Source of the DNA: Meandrina meandrites
Lineage: Eukaryota > Cnidaria > Anthozoa > Scleractinia > Meandrinidae
Direction of reading: 5' to 3'
DNA: 64,000 bases
NCBI GenBank assembly: GCA_963693305.1
Contig: OY855913.1
Coordinates: 14,439,522 to 14,503,521, forward strand
Positions 40,701 through 50,314 of this stretch are shown in pieces. Each line of letters begins with the position of its first letter. The first letter of the stretch is position 1. The notes under the pieces are model-generated. The model was not told the origin of the DNA and made no database searches. It worked only from the letters and a program-made list of their open reading frames with translations. The translations under genes were made by a program, and so were the position numbers.

Positions 40701-43700
40701 TCGGTTTTGTTTATGTCGTTAATTAGTCGTTTGTAAGGTGCCGGTAGTTGTTGACATCTGTTGATAGGCGTTTGTTCTAAGTTTGTGTACCAGCTTTCTA
40801 GAGTCAGTCGTTGAAAATAGTTTGTATTGTAGGTTAAACATTCAGCAGAGTCCCAGTCAATTTTTTTCACCCGGACGATCACACTATACGAACTACTGAT
40901 ACTCCTGGGTTCAAACCATTTACTATGTTACTTATTATTATTATAAGGTAACAGGACTATTGTAAATTGTGTGCTCAATAAGTCGAACAAGGATTAGCAG
41001 GGAAAGGACTAGCATCAATTTGTCTTAGTTGTTTAAAATAAAATGAAATTATCAATAAGAATGATTATGTCATTTTAACATTGGTGTAAGGTGTACATGA
41101 TTAACTCTCTAACATGCAGAACTAACACGAGAACTAAACATAGGCACGCTAAGCGTGCAGGAGTTATTTTTTCAATTGATTGGGTTGCTTGGGGTAAGAC
41201 TGGGTGTTAGTCCTGCTGGGATGGTTGAGCTATTTGTGCATGGTGCATCACTAACTACATAGCCCCTTGCTACGACTAAGAGGCATTTTTTGAAAAAAAA
41301 AATGTTGCAGACAAAATAATTTTTACGTGCAATTTGTTATGTCAAAACTGTTTCGTTCAATAGTAAATTTTTATCATTTAGAAAAAAACAAGAACTAATT
41401 TAATTGTCAAAATGTCACGAAATGGCTTATTCTGTTAGTGCTAATTTTGTTGCTAGCTTTTTTACAACCGTAACGCAATACTTTTGTTTGTTACAGGATA
41501 CTTTTGTGTTTTTGTCAAACACTGTAAAACGATACCTTTCTTTTTTAAAAACGCATGTAACATGACACTTTTGTTTATCTCACTTTTGTAAAATGACACT
41601 TTTGTTTTTCTTGAAAACACCATGTCTCCATTGAGTAATCGAAAAGTAATGAACGAAGTAATAAACAAATCAAATCAAAAACTATATTTTTAGGAAAGCT
41701 TTTAAAGTGTAGTACACCTGGAGTATTTGTTTCCTGTCGTAAATGTAAATTTTCATTCAACAAACAGGAACAAGAACTAATTAATTTTATTTATCAAACT
41801 GTCACGGAATGACATGCTCTTATTCTAGCCTGTTGCCGCTATCGATCGTAGTTAATTTTAAAAGCAAAACCATTTTAAAGTCAATACCCATACCGGTTAA
41901 TTAAATGTCTAAACGTGGTGTGTTTAAGGTATAAACATAAACGCTACTTGCCCGAGAGTCAGCTAATCGCCGGAGCAAGACGCTAAAGAGACCAATTAAA
42001 TTAATTGCGGTTTTCAGTTGGCGACACGGAGTCTCAAGCAGTATTAAATTCAAGAAGTTTCCTTGTCACAAACTCTTAAAACAAGAGGCCACAACACACT
42101 CTGAAGAAGATTCCTTGCCATTTTTATGACACAGTATTAACATCACAATGAGAACATTATTCTTCAAATCTGCTTTGTGCAAATGCTTTATGCAATTTTT
42201 ACTACGGTCAGCGAAACTAGCCCGTCCTAAGGGAACGCTTGAATAACAATTTGGTGTTGGGTCTTTTGCTGGCGGTGTGTGCGTTGTAAGCAGGCGAGCG
42301 TTTCAAATCCGGGGTTAATTCACAACTCACCGATTCCACCTCCTACAAATCTAAAATCTTCGAATGAAATCGCTCGCTTACAACTGTGTCAGATTACTTC
42401 CCCTTTATAAACTGCAATTTCATTGGTTCTGATAGTACCTCAAACCTGATTGGTGTGAGATACAAACATACTCCACTGACTGACTGACTGACTGACTACA
42501 CGGTCCATCGCGCCGACTAAGAGTTATTTTTTTGAAAAAATAACTCAACAAATTGTTATAGCCAAAGAACTGGTCATTCTGTGACTCGAGGAAGAGACCA
42601 AACCACGCTTATTTAAATGTTGGTGGAAATAGTCATGTTTTCAACTGAATAGAGGCAAATAAACATGTTCACAGTAGCAGAGATTAGTGTTGTTTTGCAT
42701 GGTTAATTGAAAAAGCGAGCTAAACCTGCAACTACTCGCCTTTGTCTGCAGTACCTCTTAAAAATCCGCATCTTTTGTTTTGCTGTAATTACAACGCAGC
42801 ACGTGTTTCATCACGTGCTTTGTGCTTCCCATGTACAAGCTCTTCACATTTTTTCTTGCTACAACACAAAATAAGCCTCTAACTAAATGAGGGGTTTGAT
42901 CCTCGTGCTCTGCCCAATAGGTTCTTTTTGTGGCTTATAAACGTCGCTAAGACTTTTTTGGTGTGGTGTATCTGGATTAAAAAGAATCGCAACAACTTAA
43001 ACTGCTTTTTACGATTCATACTTTTGACAAATTGTTTTTTTTTTTCAGATTTGTTTTATGTGCCTTGCCCGGATACTGACGATAAATGCATAAATTCTTC
43101 CATGAAAGATCTCCCATCAGGAAAGGTGTGTCATGTGTTCGTCGCTTATAAGAGAATTGTGGCGTGGTCTACTACCGTTAATGTCTTAATACTGTACCGC
43201 GCCGTGGCTTTAACGGCAAAAAAGTGGATTTTTACTCACTGAAAGCAAAGCAAAGAAGAACTTCGAGCGATTTTAAACTAATTGAGTATCAATATTGCAC
43301 AGATGCGGACCTAAACGAATTGCAAGTGCGATGAACAATTTCAGGTTCGTTTCAGTTGTCACGCATTCTTATCCAAACTTTTCATCGTTTATGCTTATAC
43401 TGCAGCTCATACGTAATGCAAAACAGTCGTGCTCTCAGAGAAACCTTTGATTTTCTTGAAAACACGAAACATTTGACTGATGTTGTTGCCATCCATTTGG
43501 TACAGCTTACATATGGTTTCGAATATTTTTTAAAGCATCAAATTACTACCAGTTTGCTGATGTTTCACCAGTAAAGGCACATTCGAAACGTTTTGCACTT
43601 ATATTTGAAGGTGGCTTGTAACATTTTTAATAGTACGTCTGCTTTGGTTGATGGATCAATACTGCTAGTTCTTATTATATGTCTGGCTTAGTGAGCGGTC

Positions 43701-46515
43701 AAGATGAAGCGGATCTTGTGCTCTGATTGGTTTCTCGAGCGGTCAAGATGGAACCACCTTGACCGCTCTGGGTGGCCCTTTGTGTTCCCGCGAGCGAAAA
43801 ATCTTTTTCGGACGCTGGTTCAAAAAGCTTTTCGTCGTAAATTTGCACTATGACGGGATATTGGCCTTGTTCTTTTTTGCACGTTCATGGACCTCGACTT
43901 CCTCTCAGTCCATAAACACGCTAAAAAAATTCTTGGCCAATATCCCGCCATCTTGACCGAACAAGCTTGGCCAATAACCAATATATATTGTATAATTACT
44001 GACCCTCATAAAATCCTATTGTTCTCTCTCTGCATTATATCGGTGATTTCAGCCTTAGAAAGTATTTATATTCAGTCAAGTCCAACTGTCTGAGGAAAAC
44101 GGTGGCGGTCCTTTTTGGTAGCAGGGAAATTATCAGGGGTAATCCTAAACGCGCTAAAACGCTCAATATTGCAGTAGGCTGGCTGCACTGCAATATTTTT
44201 AATATTGCAGCCTGCTGGCAGTAATATTTTTAATATTGCTCCAGGACTGTGGTATTGCTTTCGGTACTTTTCCACTCAGTAATTTTTGAAAATTCACGAA
44301 TGCCATAATGAATAGACCACAAGAAGTACCATTCCAGGAGACGTATAAACAGAAACATTTTACAGTTTATTTAGTGCACATCTGACAATGACAGTCTTTC
44401 TCACTTGTATGAAATAACAATTTTAGTACTATGAGTACTAATTACAACTGACTGATTATATTCTTCGTTCTGGTTTTCGTCTAAAACCTTTTCGCTTAAC
44501 CCATGTATGAAAGTGGCAGATTCGTCTTCCGAAGAATCCTCCATCCAGCTTCAAAACATGCAGTAGCAGCGCTTTGCCTTCCAACAAACAACTCAAATTA
44601 ACCAAATACATTGCGTTATATACAATGCAAATTACGTTTGCATGAAATTCAGATGTGGAAAGTTACATAATCTTTACAAGGAGTTAACAATGACTAAATT
44701 CAGGGAAATGAAAAAGGATTATACAATTTGTATTACTACTAGACAATACATGCTATTTGCATTGTTGGAGGAAGGAACAAGTAGGATTTTGTGAGAGTCA
44801 ATGATTATATCATCTTTATAAGGAGTTAACAATGACTGAATTGGGGGAATGAAAAAGGATTATGCAATTTGTATTACTACTAGACAATACACGCTAATTG
44901 CATTGTTGGTGTTCCAAAACATCAATGTGAAGGGGCAACTGAAATCGCCGATGTAATGCAGAGAGAGAACAATAAGATTTTATGAGGGTCAATAATAGAT
45001 AATTACTGAGGTTCGCAGCATTATTGGGTATAATGCAGGCAGCTGAGGCCTGCATTATACCCAATAATGCTGCGAACCTCAGTAATTATCTATTAAAGAA
45101 TAGTTATTAGAAATTCGGCCTTCGGCCTCATCAACTATCACCTCTTATAGTTCACCACTTAATTTTCTCCGATTCTGATTAGTTTAAATTAATCACGTGA
45201 CGCGATAGTGTTCTTCCTTGGAGGGAGTCTTGGAGGGATAATATCAGCCTATAATGCCCGTCTGCGGAAAATACCCGGATAGATTGTACTCGTTCGTGAA
45301 AATAGTTTGTAAACAAGCGGGCCTACAACTAGTTAAATAATTGTTTGAATTATCTGCATTTAGTGGGTTTCTTGTCTGGTTTTGTTTCGTTTGGTACATT
45401 TCGGCTTTCAATTCTTTCTTACTACTAAAAAGTTAAATATAATTCAGAATGTATAAGATGAAGTATTCAACATGTGGCGTGAACCCATGACCTCCCAAAC
45501 ACCTGGCGGGCGCTCTATCCACTGAGCTACGAGAACTCATGGTGAGCAAGGCCATTTACTAGGTTCAGATGTGACACATAATTTTTTTATAATTTCACTT
45601 AATTTTTTGACAAATGTCCTGAAAATTATTAAAGACCCCTTGAGAAACGTCATCGGTTCAGCATGCATTGTATGCCGTTAATTTGGTCAAGCCAGGCCCG
45701 GAGGCAGAACGTGCGAAGATTCCGATTTTGTTCGGCGGCTCAAAAGATGTTTGTGCATAATTTACGCGTCATTCCTGGGTTATAAGACAGTACAGTAGAA
45801 TCCAGGATTTCTTGAACCTCGAGGGTAAACGAAAATTGCTTCGAGAAATCGGGAGGCTCGAGAATTTGGGGGTAAAATTACAGAGAAGTACAATCCAAGG
45901 GAAACCAAAATTGATTCGAGAAATTGGGGGTAAAATTACAAAGAAGTACAATCCAAGAGAAACCAAAATTGATTCGAGAAATTGGGGGTAAAATTACAAA
46001 GAAGTACAATCCAAGGGAACCCAAAATTGATTCGAGAAATTGGGAGTTTGGAGAAACCGAGGGTTTGAGAAGTCGGGATTCTCCTGTGTCATTTATGCGC
46101 GCTGTTATTGGTTTATTACTTACACTGAAATAAGTTCCTTTTCTCGTGGACCTTGAAAACAAACCCAAATTTTATTTACCTAAACTATTGTTTGTTTTCC
46201 AAAATTTTGTTGTATTTAGTAAATTTAATCTCGATAGTTGGGGGGGGGGGGGGGGGGGGGGGATGCTCTCCACATTTCCCGAGCCAGGGTCTTATGTAAA
46301 GAGCGCTCGACCGTCACTCGTGCTGTCCTATTATAATCATACGAGTGATTACGAAGCACTAATACTTTTATTTATTGATTTACACCTAGATACATCCTCG
46401 TCCCGTGAAACTTGATGACTTCTTGAACATATTGTCACACAATACCAGCACAGTAGCAAAAGACGACCTGGAAAGATTTGAACAGTTTACCATCAATCTT
46501 GGACAGAGGGGATAA
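25709..46515 (+). CDS. Divergent VPS4-like AAA ATPase, 12 exons, 5' end unresolved
   Basis: VPS4 enzymes are AAA ATPases that disassemble ESCRT-III filaments in membrane scission. Exons: 25709-25838, 28299-28395, 28573-28612, 29881-30017, 30400-30450, 30623-30725, 35134-35182, 35786-35881, 38926-39056, 40178-40368, 43049-43125, 46390-46515; all phases fit, giving about 408 aa. Seen: Walker A GPPGTGKT split by an intron, pore loop SSWVGESEK, Walker B VIFIDEID, sensor-1 LLCATN, arginine fingers FLRRF, then YIPLPDKEAR, a short beta-domain segment ([12 protein letters not shown]) and a C-terminal helix ending [14 protein letters not shown], all in VPS4 order. The roughly 89 residues before [10 protein letters not shown] do not look like an MIT domain. 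Canonical VPS4 is strongly conserved in animals, so this is probably a diverged paralogue. The first exon could instead start at an in-frame ATG at 25680, and upstream exons may be missed. Confidence 0.9.
26292..26480. mobile_element. Truncated copy of the TTAA-flanked GACGGAATCC MITE
   Basis: It begins GACGGAATCCGCCAGGACTT directly after TTAA (26288-26291) and aligns for about 185 bp with the reverse complement of 56040-56231. Similarity fades after gcttaaaagacg, so only one end is present. It is in intron 1 of the VPS4-like gene. Confidence 0.8.
27487..27960 (-). pseudogene. RTE-like LINE 3' fragment (C-terminal domain after the reverse transcriptase)
   Basis: The minus frame reads [54 protein letters not shown] and [20 protein letters not shown], ending [10 protein letters not shown]. 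This is the usual C-terminal stretch of RTE-like elements and the same domain as the tail at 10753-10880. The copy is 5'-truncated. It is open over about 150 codons, suggesting a relatively young insertion. It lies in VPS4-like intron 1. Confidence 0.82.
29032..29256 (+). mobile_element. tRNA-derived SINE with 14-bp target duplication
   Basis: The head shows an A-box-like ctaatggttagtgtgctgg and a B-box-like gggtttgaatgc. The duplication ctaccagcattgta lies at 29018-29031 and 29257-29270. Compared with the copy at 34690-34980 this one has an internal deletion after the shared ttgggcagacactttac segment. It sits in VPS4-like intron 3. Confidence 0.88.
30882..31898. mobile_element. TIR element with 45-bp ends, about 1.0 kb
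   Basis: The left end ggcgtgtgtttctcaaaaga and right end tcttttgagaaacgcacgcc are inverted and extend through gacccg, aaacttct and gggcccga with few mismatches. Related motifs (tttctcaaag, cccgaaaac) recur inward, giving a subterminal repeat structure. No clear target duplication or transposase frame was found. It lies in VPS4-like intron 6. Confidence 0.82.
31899..34685 (+). other. VPS4-like intron 6 middle part, no gene seen
   Basis: AT-rich DNA. Between 32370 and 32590 the motif tgatgtcat / tgacgtcat recurs five times in a decayed repeat. A block near 32920-33090 ends cgaggaatcaccttaac and resembles sequences at 24828-24960 and 60640-60800. No exon was recognised. Confidence 0.5.
34690..34980 (-). 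mobile_element. tRNA-derived SINE, near full-length
   Basis: On the minus strand it begins tggcctaatggttagtgtgc (A-box) with gggtttgagccctgg (B-box), then ttgggcaagacactttaccc, cacccaggtgtataaatggg and ggagtagaaatactcc. It is the longest copy of the family seen at 29032-29256 and 57366-57540. It lies in VPS4-like intron 6, antisense to the gene. Confidence 0.87.
35380..35763. mobile_element. TTAA-flanked MITE, 384 bp, next to exon 8
   Basis: The ends AGGGGCACTATCACGGCTGA at 35380 and tcagccgtgatagtgcccct ending at 35763 are perfect inverted repeats. TTAA lies at 35376-35379 and 35764-35767. The right end is only 22 bp before VPS4-like exon 8 (35786), so the acceptor region lies in the remaining flank. 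The ends resemble those of the 17208-18002 element. Confidence 0.92.
36094..36705. repeat. Dispersed repeat with gagctc/gagcttc ends (copy B)
   Basis: The blocks caattgacagctgtcaaa, caaggtatcc, gttgaccactgaccagg, atggttttc and gggctcaagtac, then ggagctccacttgtaggctt, occur in the same order as in copy A at 22755-23270. The head is less GC-rich here. VPS4-like intron 8. Confidence 0.7.
36860..38000 (-). pseudogene. Decayed RTE-like LINE endonuclease region
   Basis: On the minus strand, with frameshifts and stops, one reads [40 protein letters not shown] then [20 protein letters not shown], and farther on [20 protein letters not shown]. These are landmarks of an apurinic-type endonuclease of the same kind as at 10886-11407. 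A 15-C run interrupts it at 37168-37182. The copy is clearly dead and lies in VPS4-like intron 8. Confidence 0.75.
37168..37182. repeat. Poly-C tract, 15 bases
   Basis: An uninterrupted C run inside the decayed LINE endonuclease region. Confidence 0.95.
39902..39932 (+). pseudogene. Relic of a duplicated VPS4-like exon 10 segment
   Basis: These 31 bases match 40202-40232 of exon 10 with one mismatch, in the same orientation, exactly 300 bp upstream, and in frame would encode [10 protein letters not shown]. The 21 bases before it match the exon at about 13 positions. Downstream similarity is lost and the frame runs into a stop, so it is not a usable alternative exon. Confidence 0.7.
40425..40895. 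mobile_element. TIR element, 471 bp
   Basis: The left end tagttcgtatagtgtgatcg and right end cgatcacactatacgaacta are perfect inverted repeats extending through tccgggtga. The interior has gacgtttcgacaacctgtgc followed by catcttcagag, a motif pattern also near 47511 and 51027. No target duplication is clear. It begins 57 bp after VPS4-like exon 10. Confidence 0.85.
41140..42560 (-). repeat. Dispersed repeat family, minus-strand copy
   Basis: The reverse complement of 41760-42080 carries agtttgtgacaaggaaactt, gagactccgtgtc, gcttttaaaattaactacga and cattccgtgacagtttgata, matching 22165-22440 block for block. Around it, cacttttgttt and tgttacag motifs mirror the tandem units at 21880-21975. The limits are approximate. 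A (CTGA)n run lies at about 42475-42497. VPS4-like intron 10. Confidence 0.65.
43690..45095. repeat. Complex inverted-repeat region
   Basis: 43993-44052 is the near reverse complement of 44939-45007 (ccctcataaaatc, ttgttctctctctgcatta, ggcgatttcag). A 100-bp block at 44669-44767 is directly repeated at 44810-44908. The motif caagatgg and its partner ggccaatatcccgccatctt occur at 43700-43965. It may be one large foldback element with internal duplication. VPS4-like intron 11. Confidence 0.6.
44993..45095. repeat. Perfect palindrome, 48-bp arms
   Basis: Arms 44993-45040 and 45048-45095 are exact reverse complements around the 7-bp loop agctgag. The arm starts taatagataattactgaggt. Such a perfect hairpin suggests a recent origin or ongoing gene conversion between the arms. 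Confidence 0.95.
45467..45545 (-). mobile_element. tRNA-like SINE head
   Basis: The minus strand shows cgtagctcagtggatagagc (A-box with D-stem) and gtcatgggttcacgcc (B-box). The acceptor stem does not close (gttctcg against gccacat), so it is not a functional tRNA gene and is better read as a SINE head. VPS4-like intron 11. Confidence 0.6.
45793..46086. mobile_element. pogo-like MITE with internal 58-bp tandem repeat
   Basis: The ends cagtagaatccaggatttct and the inverted agtcgggattctcctg are imperfect TIRs; TA precedes the left end. Between them, about three copies of a 58-bp unit (cgagaaattgggggtaaaat and onward) occupy roughly 45857-46042. The unit resembles the TIR itself (cgagaaatcgggag), so the array probably grew from the terminus. 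VPS4-like intron 11. Confidence 0.75.
46240..46262. repeat. Poly-G tract, 23 bases
   Basis: The longest G run of the window, about 125 bp before the last VPS4-like exon. Confidence 0.95.
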
Positions 46516-46820
46516 GTATGAACTGCAAGCTACACTCAGCATGCTTGTTCGTAGCCAAGCCGGTGTCTTAGCGGGCTTAGACCGTCCTGGTCCAGCTTAC
46601 GCCAGCTCATTTGGACCTTTAGTGAGACCCAATGTAAGACTGATACATTGTACACTGCAAAACAGTCTCTTCCGCTTGTTTCACTGTGCTAAAATATGGA
46701 CTGTAACGAGTCATGTTTTTACTTCAGTGCACTTGGATGTGATGGTTGAAATATGTAAAGTATGCAAATACCAGCGTACGTCAAAGCATCTGAAGCATAT
46801 TTATACTTCCAGCAAAGGAG

Positions 46821-46826
46821 AATAAA
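46821..46826 (+). terminator. Polyadenylation signal of the VPS4-like gene
   Basis: AATAAA lies about 305 bp after the stop codon; a second AATAAA follows at about 46841. Either could end the transcript. Confidence 0.55.
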
Positions 46827-47117
46827 GTTTTTCGTCATGGAATAAACTTTGTCGAAAACGTAAAAGAAATTTTTTTGACATAACCAAATGGTCCAATTAT
46901 TTTACTTATTATTTCAAAGAATAGAGTAATTTTACCCAAGTCAAAACGTGAAGCAGATACAGTAGTACCAGAAGTCCATAACTCTGGTAGTACACAATAA
47001 GATACCATTAGTGACACCACATCAGGAAAGACTTGAAAATCAATGGGTGTCTTGATTGAACCATATACAGCGCGGAAACGAGGCTAGAACGCAAAAGAAG
47101 AGAAGAATCGCTTACAA

Positions 47118-47307
47118 TAGCCTGCAAGCAGCCTCTCTTTGGGGGCAACGCGCGAGTGGCGAAGCCGCGAGTTGCTGCGAGCGCGCGACGCGTTTCTCGT
47201 TGCTCGCGGGCTCGCTTTGCTCACCCACTCAGCGGCTCGCTATTTCGCGGCCGCTCGCACGCTGCTACCAAACTCGCGGCCCCCAAAGAGAGCCTGCTCA
47301 CAGGCTA
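47118..47307. mobile_element. GC-rich MITE, 190 bp, TAGCCTGC family
   Basis: The ends tagcctgcaagcagcctctc and gagagcctgctcacaggcta are inverted with few mismatches, continuing through tttgggggc. The interior is very CpG-rich (cgcgagtggcgaagccgcga), unusual for this AT-rich window. The 8 bp on each side do not match, so no target duplication is visible. Confidence 0.8.
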
Positions 47308-48868
47308 CACTTCCACCCACTGATAAAGGAAGCAACATGCGTTGCACGAGCCTTCTTCAAACCTATCAACATCAGTATTGAGACAACTTTAGACCAAATT
47401 AAGGATACGTTAGAGTATAAGGCAGGATCGCAGGTCCAGTATATCACATTTTCTGTCCTGCGAAGCAAGCTACATAGATGAGACGGAGATGAGTCTGCGG
47501 AAAAAATTATGACGTTTCGTATGCTACAACGAAACGTAAATCTTCAGAAGTGACCGTTAATTAGATACCAGTCTACAACAAGTAGCCATATGAGGAGTAA
47601 CCATATAAATGAGAGCTAGATTTATGAAATTAAGGAACTTATACCTGATTCACACCAACAAAACATGTTTAGTTAAACCAGGTTTAAGAAAATGAAAATC
47701 AGCAACAGACAACTGACAGACTAAAGTTTACATAGTGTTCAGTTACGCTCTAACTTGTGCTTTTATTGTGCTAAATTTGAAGTCGATAAACATCAGTCAG
47801 CAACTTCCATGAAGAAAACAATTTTAAACCGTGTTTAACTAAACAACATTTAAACATGTTTAAGCTTTGGTGTGAATGGGGTATTAGTTAAATTCGGAAG
47901 TCGCTAAACATATTCAGGGAGATTTCAAGACTACTCAGTTACCCTGTTAACTAAGATCCTGTTGGTTGACCACTGATAGTTTGATAGCGCCGATATGGGG
48001 CAATTTGCTTGAGAGCCGAATTCGGAAGAGAACTGGGCCGAATGTACAGACGCTTAATTTGTCAAATTGCTAGCAATTTCATAATGAAAGTGATTGCTGT
48101 CGACATGAATTCAGGATTACAATATTATCGATACAAAAGATTCAATGGATATAGTATTGTAAAGAATTGGTTTGTCCCCATATTGGTATAAGCAGTTTCT
48201 GCAGTACAACGAACAGATACATACCTCCCTAAAAATCAAACAGTTGTTTACTATATCCTTTTCATAAACGCTACTCCACGCGATCGTATGACATAATATA
48301 AATATATACAATCGTAGGCTGCATGCGCGGATTCTGACATCTACACTGCTTTTATAACACAGGGCAGCCAACACACAAACGCGACCACCAGAATAGTGTG
48401 CTGTCTCGCTAAGGCTCGCCAGCAATAACGATGAATCGATCCCCATCGGAGTATGATCTTTGTCTTGTTTACCTTAATCCTTTCACTGCTGAATTTCCCC
48501 CCAAAAAACGCGTTTTTTAACCGTTTAACCCAATTTTTGTTGTTACGATGCTAATTTTGCCCAAAATTTGCTATAAAAGCACTTTTTAACATTGCAGCAA
48601 CATTTTGATAAGGATTCCGTGTAACCATGTACAATTTCTCACTTTGGTGCATGCACATAAGCCAAAATTTGGACTTTTTTTGCTGAAACTGTTCCAAATT
48701 TTCTCTCTCCTTCTTTTTTATTCCAGCTTTCTTATCTTCGTTCCTTTCTACTCTTCACATCCTTCTTTCTGGCAGGAGAAGTTTGGACAAAATCATCGGT
48801 AAACCCTGAAAAGGGGACTTTGACAGGTTAGGTGTGTTATGCACTGATTTTGCACCAAAAACGTAGCG

Positions 48869-50314
48869 TGTTACGCCGCAAAATGTAATAATCGCCGCAA
48901 AATGTAATACTGATGGAAAATGTAATAACAATTGCCGCAAATTGTAATAATAACGCAAAATGTAATAAAATTGACGCAAAATGTAATAAAGTTGTTAACG
49001 CAAAATGTAATAACTTTTTAACGCAAAATGTAATGAACCTTCTAACGCAAAGTGTAATAACTATATTACTTTCGTAAAAACAGTGTTAAACCTGCGAATA
49101 ATATCATGCAAAAGCCAGGTTGCGATTTTTTTAAATGAAATAAAAATCTTACTCAATATCGATATATATCGATGTGCGCGCTGCCCGCCCATACATGGTC
49201 ATAATAGAGAGGTTAAGCATGACGTTTACGGAAAACGGCAAGCGGCAAAAATCGAACTTTTTTGTGTCTGATTTAGCCGTTTGTACAATTTAGGGAAATT
49301 GTTTGCATTTACTGTGATTAAGGGATTTTTTTCCTATTTTTCGACTGGGTTTATTTAAGTGCTAAAGAAAAGGGGAGCAAAATCAGAATTATTTTTGTCG
49401 TTCGCCGTTTGCCGTAAACGTCATGCTTAACCTCTCTAATGTTATTGTTATCTGTCATACGTACATAACAGATATCATGCGATATATGTAGGTTGCCACG
49501 ATTTGTTCGGAGTTTTCAAAAGGTGGGGGGACGTAAAGTGGCCGCGCTGACTTTGAACGTTTATAACTTTAACTTTAACAAACGCTACCAAACTTTGCGA
49601 GTTTATCTAAAATTTATCTGGGATTAAATTGGTAGGATATGTTGTTGTGTCTGAAACTTGACGTTACCATGTCAAAGTCATTTTGACAGACATGTTTTTC
49701 CGAATTTGTATTTTTTTGTTGCCATTAGTGAAAATTAACTTTAATTCAATTATTTTCACCTCTTTTAGTTTTTTTCTGCGCAGTTTTACAGGGTTTGAGT
49801 ATTTTCAGTAATTTTGGGCGGTTTCTGACGTTTTGGAAAAATTTTGAAATCCAAGATGGCGGATCCAAGATAGCGGCTGTTTTGACATCATGATGTAATC
49901 GTCACGTGATGTGACGTAATCATCTCACGTGACGTATATAAAAAGATAGATTTCTGGACATAATATATATCCTGTACTATATATCTTCCCCGCCGGTCTG
50001 AAAAGATCCAAAAAAGTCCGGTCTGAATAGGGTTAATCTGTTAAGTTATCATTGTTCTTTTTCAAAATACGATTGATTACAAGTTTATTAAAAACCCACT
50101 TTGGCTTCGTCTTAGGATGCTTTGAGAGTTATTACATATTGCGTTATTACATTTTGCGTTAGAACGCTTATTACATTTTGCGTTAAAAAGTTATTGCATT
50201 TTGCGTTACCATTTTTGTTACATTTTGCGTTATTATTACATTTTGCGGCGATTATTATTGCATTTTGCGTTAGTATTACATTTTGCGGCGATTATTACAT
50301 TTTGCGGCGTAACA
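48869..50314. mobile_element. Element with inverted terminal arrays of CGCAAAATGTAATA, 1,446 bp
   Basis: The left terminus TGTTACGCCGCAAAATGTAA and its reverse complement ending at 50314 are followed inward by about nine spaced, imperfect units of cgcaaaatgtaata on the left (48869-49070) and a similar number of tattacattttgcg on the right (50131-50314). GCG flanks both ends (48866-48868, 50315-50317), consistent with a 3-bp duplication. No transposase frame was seen. Confidence 0.88.
49206..49437. mobile_element. Nested MITE, 232 bp, 3-bp duplication AAT
   Basis: The ends agagaggttaagcatgacgt and acgtcatgcttaacctctct are exact inverted repeats and continue through ttacgg. AAT flanks both ends (49203-49205 and 49438-49440), compatible with a Harbinger-type 3-bp target. 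It lies inside the 48869-50314 element. Confidence 0.85.

Noticed and set aside
45467..45545. Functional tRNA gene
   Set aside because: A- and B-boxes are present but the acceptor stem does not pair, as expected for a SINE head.
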